Shown: positions 40,812-52,470 of the stretch, piece by piece
Layout of the letters: every line of letters starts with the position of its first letter
Numbering within the stretch: position 1 is the first letter of the stretch
Source of the DNA: Cinclus cinclus
Taxonomy: Eukaryota; Chordata; Aves; Passeriformes; Cinclidae
Direction: 5' to 3'
Length of the DNA: 64,000 nucleotides
Assembly: GCF_963662255.1 (NCBI RefSeq)
Contig: NC_085046.1
Span: 23,641,620-23,705,619 of the forward strand
Program-made: the position numbers and the translations under genes
Notes under the pieces: model-generated
Told to the model about the DNA's origin: nothing
Databases searched by the model: none
The model's input: the letters and a program-made list of their open reading frames with translations, nothing else

Positions 40812-40873
40812 TTTCTGTATTCTGTATCATTCTGTATTCTGTATTATACTGTATTCTTTATTCTGTTCTTTCT
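40812..40873. repeat. Imperfect (TTCTGTA)n tandem repeat
   Basis: Several degenerate copies of ttctgta / ttctttat occur in tandem. They cause the repeated YSVLYCILYS-like peptides in overlapping open frames, which are not genes. Confidence 0.8.
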
Positions 40874-42029
40874 TGTTACAGAAGTCATCACAGTTGCCAC
40901 CACAATAACTAAATTTACTGATACAAATAAGGCGATTTGGTCTGTCTAGGACTGTTTCAGATTGACAGATCAACACTCTAAAACAAAGGAGAAACTTCTC
41001 TCACAGTGTAAATATAAAAACTCTCCTATTACACTGCCACAAAATACCACAGAGGAACTTGGCAGTGCCTGGCACTGAGCAGATAAATACTGCCACTAAG
41101 TAGATAAATGCACCACATAGACCTGGCCCCAGCTAGGGACAGCATGGACACATTTAAAATGGGTTCAAAGCTGTATTGGACATTTTAAAAAAAGCTAGAG
41201 TAGTATATTCTAAATCACCAAGTTGCCAACATCTGTACCCTCTGATTTCTAAAACATCCCTTAAAATTTGTAAGTTTTCTTCATTTTTAAGTGGTTATGC
41301 AGAATCACCCAGTGACATTGAGTTGGTAATCACATCTGCATAAAACTTTGAACTCAGAAGGTTATCAGAGCTCTTAAAAACGATATCTCACAAACCCCCA
41401 AAACTGTGTGCAAACAATTTATGGGGAAGGAAAAGTGAAGCTGCTTAGTACAACAGAATAAAATGTCCACTTGGCAACATAAGAAACAAGAACAATGCAA
41501 AAGATGCAGTAGTCAAAAAAGAAAAGAGAAAAAAGAAGTTCCAAAGTGCACACAGCCCCAGGCACCAGCTATTGCATCAGCTCCAAGTCAGAGAAAAACT
41601 TTAAGCAATGACTGGTCATAGACTGCTCACTTGTCTTTTGCCTGGAGTTTCAAATGGAGTTTATTCCCTGCTCTCCCCCCCCCTCCCCCAACCCCTCAGC
41701 TCTGATCCCACTTATGTTCCAAAGAAATTGGAATTTAATTGAAATAGTTAGACCACCTTACAGCTTTTTCTTGAAGGTTAAAGAGCACAGATCTCAATTA
41801 CTGTACATTTGAAAATGTCAGTCAAACTAAATGCCAGAGCATAAAGAAAATGAAATAAACACCAAACACATAGAAAAATGAAGTCAAGAAGCATAAAGGC
41901 TGAATATCACTTTTCCTGAGCTTCATGTTATTTCTCATTGGGCTTCTCTTAGGGCAAGCTCATAAAGAGATCATAGAATGGATTTCAAGGACATCACCTT
42001 TGCAACAGCTGCCAACCTCCTCTCATACA

Positions 42030-42305
42030 TCAAACACACACATTGCTACCAGCTCGTGCACAGTCACCTGCTCCAAGCTTTGTTTGTGGAAGCTCAAGCA
42101 AATTCTCTGAGTCAGGAGTATCCAGCAGTGAATTCTGGCTCTCTCCAGCTTCAAGGCATCCACCCTTCTGATGGTCAGGCCACCACTGCACCAAATCCTT
42201 CAGCACCGTGTGTGTACCCTGCAGTTCTTCTGACACAACCATAAGTCGGTCCTCAGAGGCACTGACATCCATCATCAGCATCTGCCAGCCCCACATACAA
42301 TGCAC
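42030..42305 (-). pseudogene. Possible decayed coding relic, unidentified
   Basis: A minus-strand frame stays open for 91 codons from a GTG start, and an overlapping frame continues open toward 41950 after a shift. The composition looks protein-like, with acidic and leucine-rich stretches such as DRLMVVSEELQGTHTVLKDL. I do not recognise a family. No splice sites or regular start are evident, and stops interrupt the sequence on both sides. It lies inside the reversed-composition segment, which makes an old retrocopy conceivable. Chance openness is equally possible. Confidence 0.2.
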
Positions 42306-45300
42306 TCTTCCTCCCAGGAAAATGTATGAACAGCTGCTCAGCTATCTTAAATGTATTTGTTAATGTTGAACAGGTAACAATTAGTCCCACACCTGCAAGG
42401 ATGTAGCAACTATGTCACTTTTATGTGCTGCTGGTTCTTCTATTCAGGACTCGTCCTCTCACATGAACTGCCACAAACTCCTACAAAAAGTTTATGCTAC
42501 TCTGCATCATGGCAAATTTTCCAGTAGGATCTTAAGTGTGAGCACACAAATAGATATTATAAGGAATATACAGTAATGTACAGACATTCAACCATCCATT
42601 GGTCAACAGGAAAAGAAAATGGGAATTGACTTATCAATGGGTAAATGACAGAGATATCCCAAAGAACCAAGACACCCCAGTTTAAACACAACAGAGAGAA
42701 GTGAATAACAGGACTGAATGCAAATATGTGCATTTGTAAGGAATTTTTAAAAGCTGTATGACAAGGAGTCACTGTACTCAGTTTTGTACTCTATGAGTAT
42801 AAAGCAGACTTACTGCTTTCAATTCTTTAAGGTATCCAATTACTTTAATTTCTTTAAGGTGTCAGGATATACAGTTAATATGAAAAATATAATTTTGTTT
42901 CTTCTGAGTTCCAAATTAATAAATAATTAAACTGAGAAGCAATACTAAGAGATTTAAGGATTAAAGATTTATTACATTTGCTATTTATTAAAATTTCTCT
43001 GCTCGGATTTAATACAAAGTGGATATTTATCAGCCGAAAGCTGTGTTTAATTTTCTTCCCTACAAGATCTTTTATTCCAGTCCAAGCTAATAAATAGCTT
43101 GTCAGAAATTCATATTTGTCTGACATGAAGAGCTTTAGACACTTAATTTGATATGTCACACCCAAAGACTTAAATTTTATTAGATTGCACTTTTCAAAAA
43201 TTGCAATCTATAAATGGAATTATAAATTGAGAATTGAAATTTTGGGCATGGGGGACAACTTTGAAAAATGTTAATTTTCAATAACTTTTTTTAGAAAAAA
43301 TGGATTTTAACTTGTGTACAGTGAATAATGAAATAAACTTCAGACATGCTCTGGAGCTAGTCTGGTCAGCACAGGGGTATTAGCTCCCCAAACTTAGAAC
43401 AGAATTGCACTGCAGGAGGTTTCCACAGGAATTTCTGATTAGCACAGACTTTAAGGACTAAATTAATTTCCAGTGGCTGACTGCTTAAGTCCTTGAGACA
43501 TTGGTTCAGATACTGAGTAAAATGTAACATGCCATCCTGGAATGCCTGCCACACTGCAGGTCAACATAGTCTCAGCACAGCCACAGACAATAGACTATTA
43601 GAGACATCTATCAAGTAATCCTGCAGCTAGAAGCACACCTCCCTGTCATTAGGTAATTTCCTTGTTTACAAATTCTGTTCAGCTGGCAACATCTGCATCT
43701 GCACACTGACACAGGCTCCAGCATGGGCAGGGCTGGGACCACCAGTTCCACAGCCCCTTGTCTCTGGCAGCTCCCCACTTCTCACTCTGCAGGACAGCCC
43801 ACTGTGCCACTGGAGAATCTCCAGAGGTTTCAGTTTCCAAGTACAACAGAAACCAAAGGAATCCATCTTCAGTATCTGTGATTGTTGAGAAACCTGACTG
43901 TTTTTGAAACTGCTTTCTGTTAGCAAAAGGAAAGCAATAAAAAAAGTATTTCTAGATCTGTGCAAGGGACTGTGGTGAGCTCTTCGAGACAAAACCCAAT
44001 TTTGCAGTTTTCTAGGAAAGGCAATGGGTTTGATCTCAAACTGGGAACAAAAGTAAAATAAAAATTAAAAATATGAGTGTTTTTATAACATTAAATTGCA
44101 TGCTTCTGTCAGGTGACATTGTTTTTTTTAAAGATACACAAAAGATAGATCATGGTAAAAAACACTTCTGGGGTAAAAATGAAAGCATTTTTGCAATGTC
44201 AGAACAAATGTCTTTCCCTTTATTTTCTCCTACAAAGTCAATATTTCAGTAAGACTGGTACTTTGATTTGGTTTAAGGAGTGTGGATAAACATTTTAAAT
44301 TGCATTCTAGAGCTGAAAATATCTGGCTCAGTTCTCTTTCTTGGCTATGATTCTGTGTGCATCCTTGTCCTTAAGATTTGTCAGCCAGACCATAACATGA
44401 AGTAGCCCTTCTTTGGTTCAGTTTTGTGCATACCACTTCTCCTGGAAAGTTACTTTGGATAAATCAAGAAACTATGGTGTGAAATATAAGTGAAAGATGG
44501 GAATATAACTGTCTGGTAGACTAAAGATAAAATCAGAAATAACAGAAGTTTGGCAATATAAGTATTTTTATATATAGAAGTATTTAATAAATATTTTATA
44601 ATTTAAAATTTTTAAAAATCTCATGAAAAGGATTTGTGAAGTGCCAAAACTGAGGTTATCTATTATAATTCTGCTATAGATCCATACCAAATTAGCAAAA
44701 TACCTCTCATGCCAGTTATCATTAAATAGTCTTGCCTTTACATCTTTACATGCACATGCATTCCTTACTGCTCCTCAGAGCATTTATTTATTGATGGGGA
44801 CTGTGTCAAGGCAAGAAAATTAGATTATCTGTTATGTTAAAAATATTAAAACCCAATTTCCATATTGTTGTTAGTTGATTGTACTGTTTAAGTTCCCAGT
44901 AGGAACTTTAATTTTGTGCATATTTTTAAAAAACATTCTTTTCAAGCAAAGGTTTGGAGAAGGAGTTGTTTTTGAATTCTGACTATCCGGACTATTCACT
45001 ATGACCTAAGGAGAAATGTCTTTTGGAAACTAAACTTTATGCTTAGCCTTTCCTATTGTGTTTTCCTTTCAGCAGAGAAAGGATGCACAAAGGTAGTTTC
45101 AGTGGGTTTAGGAAACAGATGATAGCATGCAAAGCCCCATGTTTATATGCACTTTGGTGTTTTGACCTTTATTTAATGGTGTTTTTTGAAAACTTCATAG
45201 CAGGTCAGTGAAGAGGCATACTCAGTGTTTGAGGTCAGCAAGTGAAAACAGAAGAGGGTCATATGCCCCTTATTGTGTGTGTGGGTGAGGGTTTGTATCT

Positions 45301-46284
45301 ATTTATTTGAAATTTTCTTAGCTGGTCTTCAAAGGAGCTAAAAAAAAAAAAAGAAAAATGAGGCAACATTATCTAATCAAAGCTGCTCAGTCAACTAATG
45401 ACGTCAAGTAGTAACCTTCACTTTCTCACCAGATTTCCTTTCGACTGTAAGCTATTTAATACAGCTAAAAATTACCTCATCCATCATAGCAATGTAGTCT
45501 TTTTCTGTGTTTCACTATGCAGGGGGTTTATCAGCACTGGGCATGGGAATGAGTTGAAGAATAATTTCTTCTTTAATTGAATTTGCAAATTGAAATGTAG
45601 GGGGGAGAAAGGGGGAGCAGTGGGCTGTGCTGGCACCAGGCCAGCAGCCCAAGTTGTCACTCCCTGTGAACAAAATGTGCTTTCATCACTGCACAGACCA
45701 GGTGCCAGGGTAAGGAATAAACGTGTTCAGTACTCAGTTAGTTGTGTCTAACATGAATTTTGAGCTACAACAATAATTTAGAATAGAAACATGACCTGCA
45801 TGTGGTCACGCTCCGTGCTGACTTGACTGCTGTGTCTGAGAAAGATGATTGCACTGTGTGATGAGAACGGGTGTCAGGTGTTATCATGGGGAAATAAAAG
45901 CACTTATTACCTTGTGGTGTGATTTGTTCATATGACCTTGCTGTTGGAAAGAATAATTTTGCCTTCTGGTATCGTTCTCAATAGCGTGTTGCTTCTTCCT
46001 GCTGTTTTCAGGAAAATTAATGAGGCTGCTTGGGATACTCTTCAGTGACTGATGTGCACATAGATAATTCTAACAGGTGTCATTCTCAATTCAATTCTCA
46101 ACATTGTAGAGAATAATGTGGTATTGCTTTTGTGAAAGGGAAGCTGGTAATTGTCAAATACTCAAAAATTAGCAGTTAAATAGCAGATGGCATGTCCTTG
46201 CAGTAGCAACATCTTTTTTTGTTGTTTTTCTTGTTGCTTATGCCAGTCTAGAATATGAGAATCACAGATTTGTTTTTTCCTCAG

Positions 46285-46414
46285 AATATGGCGGCATGGG
46301 TTTGGACTTCTCCTATAATATTGCAGTGGCAGAAGAGCTGGGAAATATCCGTTGTGGAGGTATTCCCATGGCTATTGGAGTGCAAGCTGGCATGGCTACC
46401 CCTGCTCTTACAAG
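46285..46414 (+). CDS. Acyl-CoA dehydrogenase, exon B (N-terminal helical domain)
   Basis: Second recognised exon. The acceptor is ttttttcctcag|AATATGG and the donor is ACAAG|gtaatt. The first codon (GAA, Glu) is split 1+2 with exon A and the last (AGG, Arg) is split 2+1 with exon C. The exon begins EYGGMGLDFSYNIAVAEELG, the 'E-x-G-G-x-G' motif common to acyl-CoA dehydrogenases, followed by helix residues of the acyl-binding side. The stretch NIRCGGIPMAIGVQAGMATP is the counterpart of 'CGGVPMSIGVQTDMATPAL', which I recall from ACDH-6-like and citronellyl-CoA-dehydrogenase-like proteins. Mammalian ACADs differ there, so this exon best supports the subfamily call. It is in frame with no stops. 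Confidence 0.96.
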
Positions 46415-47076
46415 GTAATTTTCAGAAAGTTTGGTTTAGCCTAAAACCCAATTGTCATGAGTAGAAAAAAACAATACTGTGTAGATTTACTATCTACCTG
46501 CTATTCAGTAATGCCTGAAGAAAAAAACTACTCTCTACTTCTCTCAGCTTGCTTTAGGGGAGAAAATAGTTTTTCATTTAATTTCTTTTTTTAATGCTAG
46601 AGATATATTAATTATATGTTAAAGCATAAACCTTGTTGAGTAGTAGATGTTACGTTTACAAACACAGAATCTTGGTGCCACAACCAATTAAAAAAAAATT
46701 AATTCCTGAATCCAGTTTGTTCATGTGTGTCTTTTTTCTTATATCCCAGTGCAGTAATACTAAGGATGCAATTAGTTGTAATGATTAAGATCAGTCTACT
46801 TCTGCTTTATAATTTACTTGCTACTTTTCCAGCTTTGCAAGGTGTCGGTCCTGAAGTTGTAGCACATATATCATGCTTCCTAAATACACCCATTCTAGAT
46901 AATTTATCATTTTTCTTTTTCTCAGCAGCTATGTCTGTGTTCCCATTTTAATCACTTACTACCATTCAGGCTCCTGCATTTTCTTAATCTGATATGTTGG
47001 GGTTTTTTCCTCCCTCAATAAAAGTGACAGTTACCAACTTCTTCATGTTTTTGCAGACATTCTGTGTCATAACAGC

Positions 47077-47112
47077 AGTCCTGGCTGATCCAGAAGTCCT
47101 GGCTGATCCAGC
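47077..47112. repeat. 18-bp tandem duplication
   Basis: The unit agtcctggctgatccag plus A or C occurs twice in tandem with one mismatch. It is a simple local duplication inside the intron. Confidence 0.9.
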
Positions 47113-49002
47113 AGTTTGCCTCTGGAATATGGGTGCACCTAAAATTCTGGAAGATAAGGGTGGGAATTAAATGCTACTAATTATGTTGAAATTGGGAATT
47201 TCTCTGCACTAAACAGATACACAAGAAGGGAAATTTTACTCAGAAGTAAATCTTCGGGATTTTTTTTAGTCATTTTAAGACGATTGAATTTTTCCCCCTC
47301 AGTTTCTCAGAAAAATGCCTGTAATTCTACTGTAGAGTCTGGAATATAAGTTCTATTCCCTTGACATCTGCTTATCCTGCTGTATGTGTGACTTCAGAGA
47401 TCTCAGCTACAACAAAATTTTCTTGAAGTTTTCTTCTCCTTTTTTTAATGTACCAAAAGCTTGATAAATGCATGGAGTTCAGTATGTCTGTTGCAACAGT
47501 GGCTTAGCTATAGTCCAACTGAGAATAAGAATAGTATTTTAAAAGACTTCAGACAGTACTACCTTCCCCCATGACAGCCTTTTATTCAGGGGTTTAAAGA
47601 AAATCTGTGGGTAAAAGAAAATGGAATTTTGTTCCATTTTACTTTTTTGGCCTTCTGTTACTCTGTTCTGCTGTAGTAAAACAGTGAATGTTTGTATATT
47701 TGTGCTAGTGAAATCCTGCAGTGGAAGTTCTTCAAAAATAAGAGTGAATTTGTTGTTAACTTGATGGAAACTGTAACTGAATTTGTATCTGCATTGTCAA
47801 ATTTTTCCTTCACTGCTAAGCCAATTCCACTGGCTATTTATACAGTACAATGCCCACCACACACACGTAAAAGTGAAACTTGGTAATGAAAAGAGAAAGC
47901 TGGTTTCTACAGGAAATTTTGCCTGTGTACACATTTACCTTATGGTGTATAGTGGGAGGGCCAGCTGCTTGTCCTGGGTCATGGATTCAAATGGCACCCA
48001 TGTCCTGGATAGTTTCTTTAAAAATATCTGAGTACTGTGGAAATTCTAAGCACATTTGTAGAGATAAATCAAATTTTACATCTTGACTATGCATCATTGC
48101 ACAAATCAAACAGCTATGTGGGAATCAACCATCAGCCTCTATGAAAGCCTCTGTAGCTCTTTGTTGGCTTTCATAACTTTGGGTTTTGTTCAACGTTCAT
48201 CCAGCACATACTGAGTATACCTACAAACTATCTGAATGTGATTCCTCCCAGAATCCCCTATGTGAAAGAGTAGGACTTTCTAAATTTAAGAACAAAGCCT
48301 TCAAAATGCTTTGTCAGCAGTGATCTGACCTTTGATGGTTCAGAGCATAACTTTCTGCCAGGTCTTTCAAATGCTATATATAATAAAGATATAATACTTC
48401 CCTTGCTTGCTTACAAATAGAGTGGAGAAAGCAGCTCCCAGCTGAGGTAGTGAATGATATTCATTTCCCAGAGCTTATAGACAAACCTGCAGGGTGTCAC
48501 ATCTGTAGTGATACCAGATCTGTTTAGTGCTGCTTATCTCAGCAGTAGGCAGTGAACTTTACTTTCCCCTCACCCTGTTGTTTATAGGCAAATAACAAGG
48601 ATAATTATTATTTAGTGGGAAGAGAGCGCTTTTCTATTTCATCACTAATTCTTTATTCACCCTTGTTAACAGCATAGCTGGTAATTAATATCAAAAAAGT
48701 TAGTTTTACTATCTGATTTATTGTTTGCTGCAAAGGAGAGAAGCTGCTGCTGACAATTCAAACATATAAACATAACTGTGTGGATCACAGAAGTGTTATG
48801 TCTGTATTTTGCCTTAGTTTTACTTTCCTTTTACCCTCTAATTACGAGATTGTATACCACAGGAATTTTGGTCTTTGTTTTCATGTCATTCCACCAATGT
48901 ATGGAGCAAGAAAGGATGAACCACTTTCATGCGAGTCAGTGTGTCAGAATCTCACACTTGGGACCTCTGTGTTACACAGGATCAACAAGATTCATTGTAG
49001 AC

Positions 49003-49003
<1 letters not shown>

Positions 49004-49036
<33 letters not shown>
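49004..49036. repeat. (TG)n microsatellite
   Basis: About 16 perfect TG units. The CVCVCV ends of the two open frames across it come from the repeat. Confidence 0.97.
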
Positions 49037-49040
<4 letters not shown>

Positions 49041-50947
49041 CACCCAAATGCATAGAAATATATTTTATAGGGATGCTAAGACTGCCCAGTTAATCACATG
49101 GGAAATTATCCTCTGGGGTACGCCCCAACCAGAAAGCAGACATGGTCGGGTCTGTCTTGAGCCAGAACATGATCTCCTTGAAAACAGATTTTTCTAATTC
49201 TGGAGCTGTTAAACCGGGAAGAAGTCAGTATTTGCATTTGTGCAAACCTGAGATTTTTCAGGGGTGCCTTTGAGATGGGTAGAATTTTACAGAAGTGACA
49301 TATATCTAGCACAAAAGCTAGCAGCTGAGCAAGAAGCTAGCTGTCTCCTGCAAGGCACAGAGACCCACCATCTTCTAAAAGTAGTGTTGCCCAACTTTTT
49401 TTTATTGCAAAATAACATCTGTAATCACATTTTTGGAAAGAACTGAACTGATTTCTGGAGCTCAAAACAAAGAAAGACATCAAACCAAAAATATTATTCT
49501 AAGCAAAATGCTTGCTGTGACAATCCTCTGTTGAAATGCTAACGGTTAGCAAAGTTTCAAGCATGAGAAGGCCTTGCCAAAAATCACCACTATCTGCTCT
49601 CATAATCTGATTTTCCATGTTGTTGTTTGGGCCTTTTGTTTTTGTTTGGTTTTTTTTTTTTGACAAATGAATGTGCAGCTAGCCCTACTTGATCATGTCC
49701 CATGGGAAATTAAAAATCAAAGTATGTTGCCTAACAGACATGGGAACTTGGTTCCAGTATGCCAGAGGAAGGACTAGGCACTCCAGACTTTCTTCTTGTA
49801 TTTATTTGAGATTGCTTCTGTGACTTTTAGCAGGGACAGGACTAGGAATTGAGCTCCTTGTGCACACCAAGTGGAAGTGTCTGCCAGATCCCAGTCTGTT
49901 CTCTGGCTGTCCATGTCCTTTGTGTCAGGGTTGGTTGGAGGGGATGGCTTAGTCTTAGCTTGAATGGCACCATTCCTTTGGAAGTACTGGGATGAGGTTT
50001 TAGAAGGAGGCCCCACCCAGTGAGCCTAAGGGGGCAAGTGGTGATGATGACCTGAGAAGCCTCACAACAAAGAGGAGGCTGAGGAGAAATTTGAATTTAT
50101 GGATTCCTGGACACAGGGGGCGTTTCATGACCCAAGGAAGTTTTCAGTCACACAAGAGAGGTTTGAGAACTAGACCATGAAGTCGCCATTCACACTGCAA
50201 GAAATCAGCGAATGTTAATCATAAAATGAGATGGACCATATTTTGAATGGATACGATTTTCTAAACAATGGGAAAATAGTGTGTGCCTCTTAACTGAACT
50301 GAACTGAAATACAGCCAAGTGAAATTTTAGAGTAAAAATACCATCAACAGTTTGCTGTTTCCTTTTTTATTTTTGTGGAGATAAAAAAAGCAGCTGAGAA
50401 GAGGCATTAATGGATTTTACTGTGTTATTTAAATGCAGATGGGAATTATAAATAATTTAAATACACATATTTGCAGATGGTGGCCATCACATGTCAAAAC
50501 TTTTCAGTCACCAATAAAACCTGGCGAAGAGATGGTGCAAAAGTCGGAAGACAAACAGAGAGCAGGTCCTCCATCCTGACTGGCTGCATAGTGGTGCAGG
50601 AGAATTGAGGAAAATCCTCAGGGTTTATGTTTATTTACATCTGGATCTTTTAAAGCAACAGTCATAAAGATAGATTTTTGGCATCTAGACCACGAGTTTC
50701 TGTGGGAGTAAGATGCCTGAATACTTTTTAAAACTAGTTTGAAATTATTGTGACTGCACTACTGGTAAAAGCTCTGAGTCACAGCTTTGGAGGGTGTCTA
50801 TTCTATTGTTTGGCTCTGGGACAGCTTTTACCTGGTCGTAGGAAAATAGAACACTGTGTGGGTAGAACAGAATTTCTAACTAACTTCTAGAAAGAATTTA
50901 CCTTCATAAGCTGGTAATGTCCAATATTTTTCATTGTATTGTTGCAG

Positions 50948-51054
50948 GTTTGGTTCTCATGAGTTGAAAAAACAATTCCTTGTACCAACTATAGCTGGTG
51001 ATTTTGTGGCTTGCTTGGGAATCAGTGAAGCTGGAGCTGGGTCGGATGTCGCAA
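50948..51054 (+). CDS. Acyl-CoA dehydrogenase, exon C (signature motif, middle domain)
   Basis: Third recognised exon. The acceptor is cattgtattgttgcag and the donor is GTCGCAA|gtaagt, a near-consensus site. It encodes FGSHELKKQFLVPTIAGDFV and then the acyl-CoA dehydrogenase signature GISEAGAGSDVA, at about residues 108-119 of the visible fragment. This loop of the middle beta domain contacts FAD and substrate. Most mammalian members have 'TEPGAGSD'. Here Pro is replaced by Ala, as I recall for the SE-x-GAGSD pattern of the ACDH-6-like group. The codon completed across the next junction is AAT (Asn), where the classic signature expects Gly, Ser or Ala. The exon is open, in frame and unambiguous. 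Confidence 0.97.
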
Positions 51055-52179
51055 GTAAGTTAACCTGGCAAACTCCCAGTTTTAGACTGCCTGATGTTTT
51101 AGTAGGAAGAATCTGTTTTTCCTGACCCTTCACTTTGCCCCCATCCTTTGTAAAGAACAAAAGGAAGGAAAGTCTGGTGAGGGCAAAAAGTAACATTCCA
51201 GGAGCATAACGCATACTTCTCAAGCATCCAAAAGCAATCAATTTTAACGTATTTGTTAGGTGAATCAGTGGATTAACCTTGTATAGGCTGAGCATGACAA
51301 ATTAATTCTGCTTTTATGCTGGCCCCAGTTTTCTTCTAGTATTGGCCTACTCTGTCCAGGCTTACGACTGGCAGGAGCACTCCAGCACCTCATCAGCTGC
51401 ACAGCCGTTGTCAGTCGTGCAACTCCGGATGTAATGGCAGGGAACATAACCTGTTCAGCTGTCCTAGAACTTGGACTACTTTGTCAAGGCATCACTTTCA
51501 CAATTATTTCCTCTTGTTCATCCTTAGTTCACCTGAGCCCCTTCTGTCATTCCTGTGAAGCAAAAATGTCTCTCAACTGCTGATTGCTTTATTTAGAGCT
51601 AATGAAGAATTTGCCATGTCAACTCTATTGTCTTTATGATTTAGTTACTTTGCATGCAACTGTTTTTCTTGGTTTAGTGCAAGTATATGTTTAGAAACAA
51701 GGACAAATGAAACCATTACTATGAAGTGCCTGAGGCAGTAGAAAACTAGAAAAATTAAATCAAAACAGATGTGGTAAAAAAAGAAAATATGTCTCTTCTG
51801 ATGATGAATCATGAAAAGGGAATGATAAGTGGCCACTTTTAGAGGTTTAGTTGTTGGACAGAGCACGGCTAAGTTGAACACATCATGTTGTTACAAATTA
51901 CTGAGGCATCTTCCTGCAGACCAGATTGCCAAGTGTGACAGACATTTTTTATCTGAGGAATCTTATATCCATCTCTTTGACCAAACTATTGTTGCTTTTT
52001 CATGGCAAATAGACAAATATCTAGTGCTTGAGCAAGGATGCAGCAGGTAGATTTCAGAATATTAATGTGGATAATGAAATAATGGAACTAAATATTCCTG
52101 CATCATTTATTGCTGTTTTCCTTTCGGATTTAATTGAATTTTTTCGAAAGAAAAATTTCATACTTTTAGTAGACTTTTT

Positions 52180-52470
52180 AATTGAATAGTGCTTATTAAT
52201 AATACTTAATAATTATAAATAATAAATATAAAATATTAAATGTCAATGTTATTTAAACTAGCACTATTGTTTTTATAATTTAAATATTATTAATATGTAA
52301 ATAATAAATCTTATAATAGTACTTAATAATTTATTTATTAAAGTAATTATAAATTTGAATTTTGCTAATGTAAGAAACACAACAACATTTATTTTAATAA
52401 ACATCCCTCTAGTTTAATTAGATAATTATTAGAAAATTCTAAATAGGAATTTAATTTTTTTGATGCAGTA
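52180..52470. repeat. AT-rich low-complexity island
   Basis: Almost 300 bases consist of TAATA/AATAAT/TTTAAA words with very few G or C. This is low-complexity sequence with no repeat unit that can be phased. Confidence 0.8.

Larger units (their letters stand above)
36900..44600 (-). other. Segment with reversed strand composition
   Basis: Most of the window is T-rich on the + strand, as expected for the sense strand of a transcribed vertebrate gene. From about 36.9 to 44.6 kb the + strand becomes clearly A-rich in line after line, for example 38221-38280, 39241-39300 and 41461-41520. Read on the minus strand, the segment resembles ordinary T-rich intron or 3'-UTR sequence. It could be an inverted segment, an old retrocopy with a long 3' UTR, or a minus-strand noncoding transcript. 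No polyadenylation tail or splice structure was found to decide. The boundaries are approximate, judged by eye. Confidence 0.45.
11717..46284 (+). other. Intron A-B, 34.6 kb
   Basis: This is a very long phase-1 intron between exons A and B. The ends are gtaggt and a good pyrimidine tract ending cctcag. It holds CR1 fragments at 18483-18548, 22843-23160 and 26659-26772, a solo LTR at 29901-30603, and simple repeats at 20524-20568, 25491-25529, 33676-33768, 38005-38045, 40360-40419 and 40812-40873. It also has a hairpin at 39849-39882 and a region of reversed strand composition at about 36.9-44.6 kb. No nested gene is convincingly visible. Unrecognised minus-strand open frames near 42.0-42.3 kb and 43.7-44.0 kb may be relics. 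The remaining stretches look like ordinary single-copy intron. Confidence 0.85.
46415..50947 (+). other. Intron B-C, 4.5 kb
   Basis: Phase-2 intron with gtaatt and gttgcag ends. It contains an 18-bp tandem duplication (47077-47112), a (TG)n microsatellite (49004-49036) and AT-rich single-copy sequence. The stretches 48590-48740 and 50380-50500 look like possible conserved noncoding elements. No gene was seen. Confidence 0.9.

Noticed and set aside
48778..49055. Two + strand frames ending in VCVCVC
   Set aside because: Run into the TG microsatellite; the upstream parts have no recognisable protein features.
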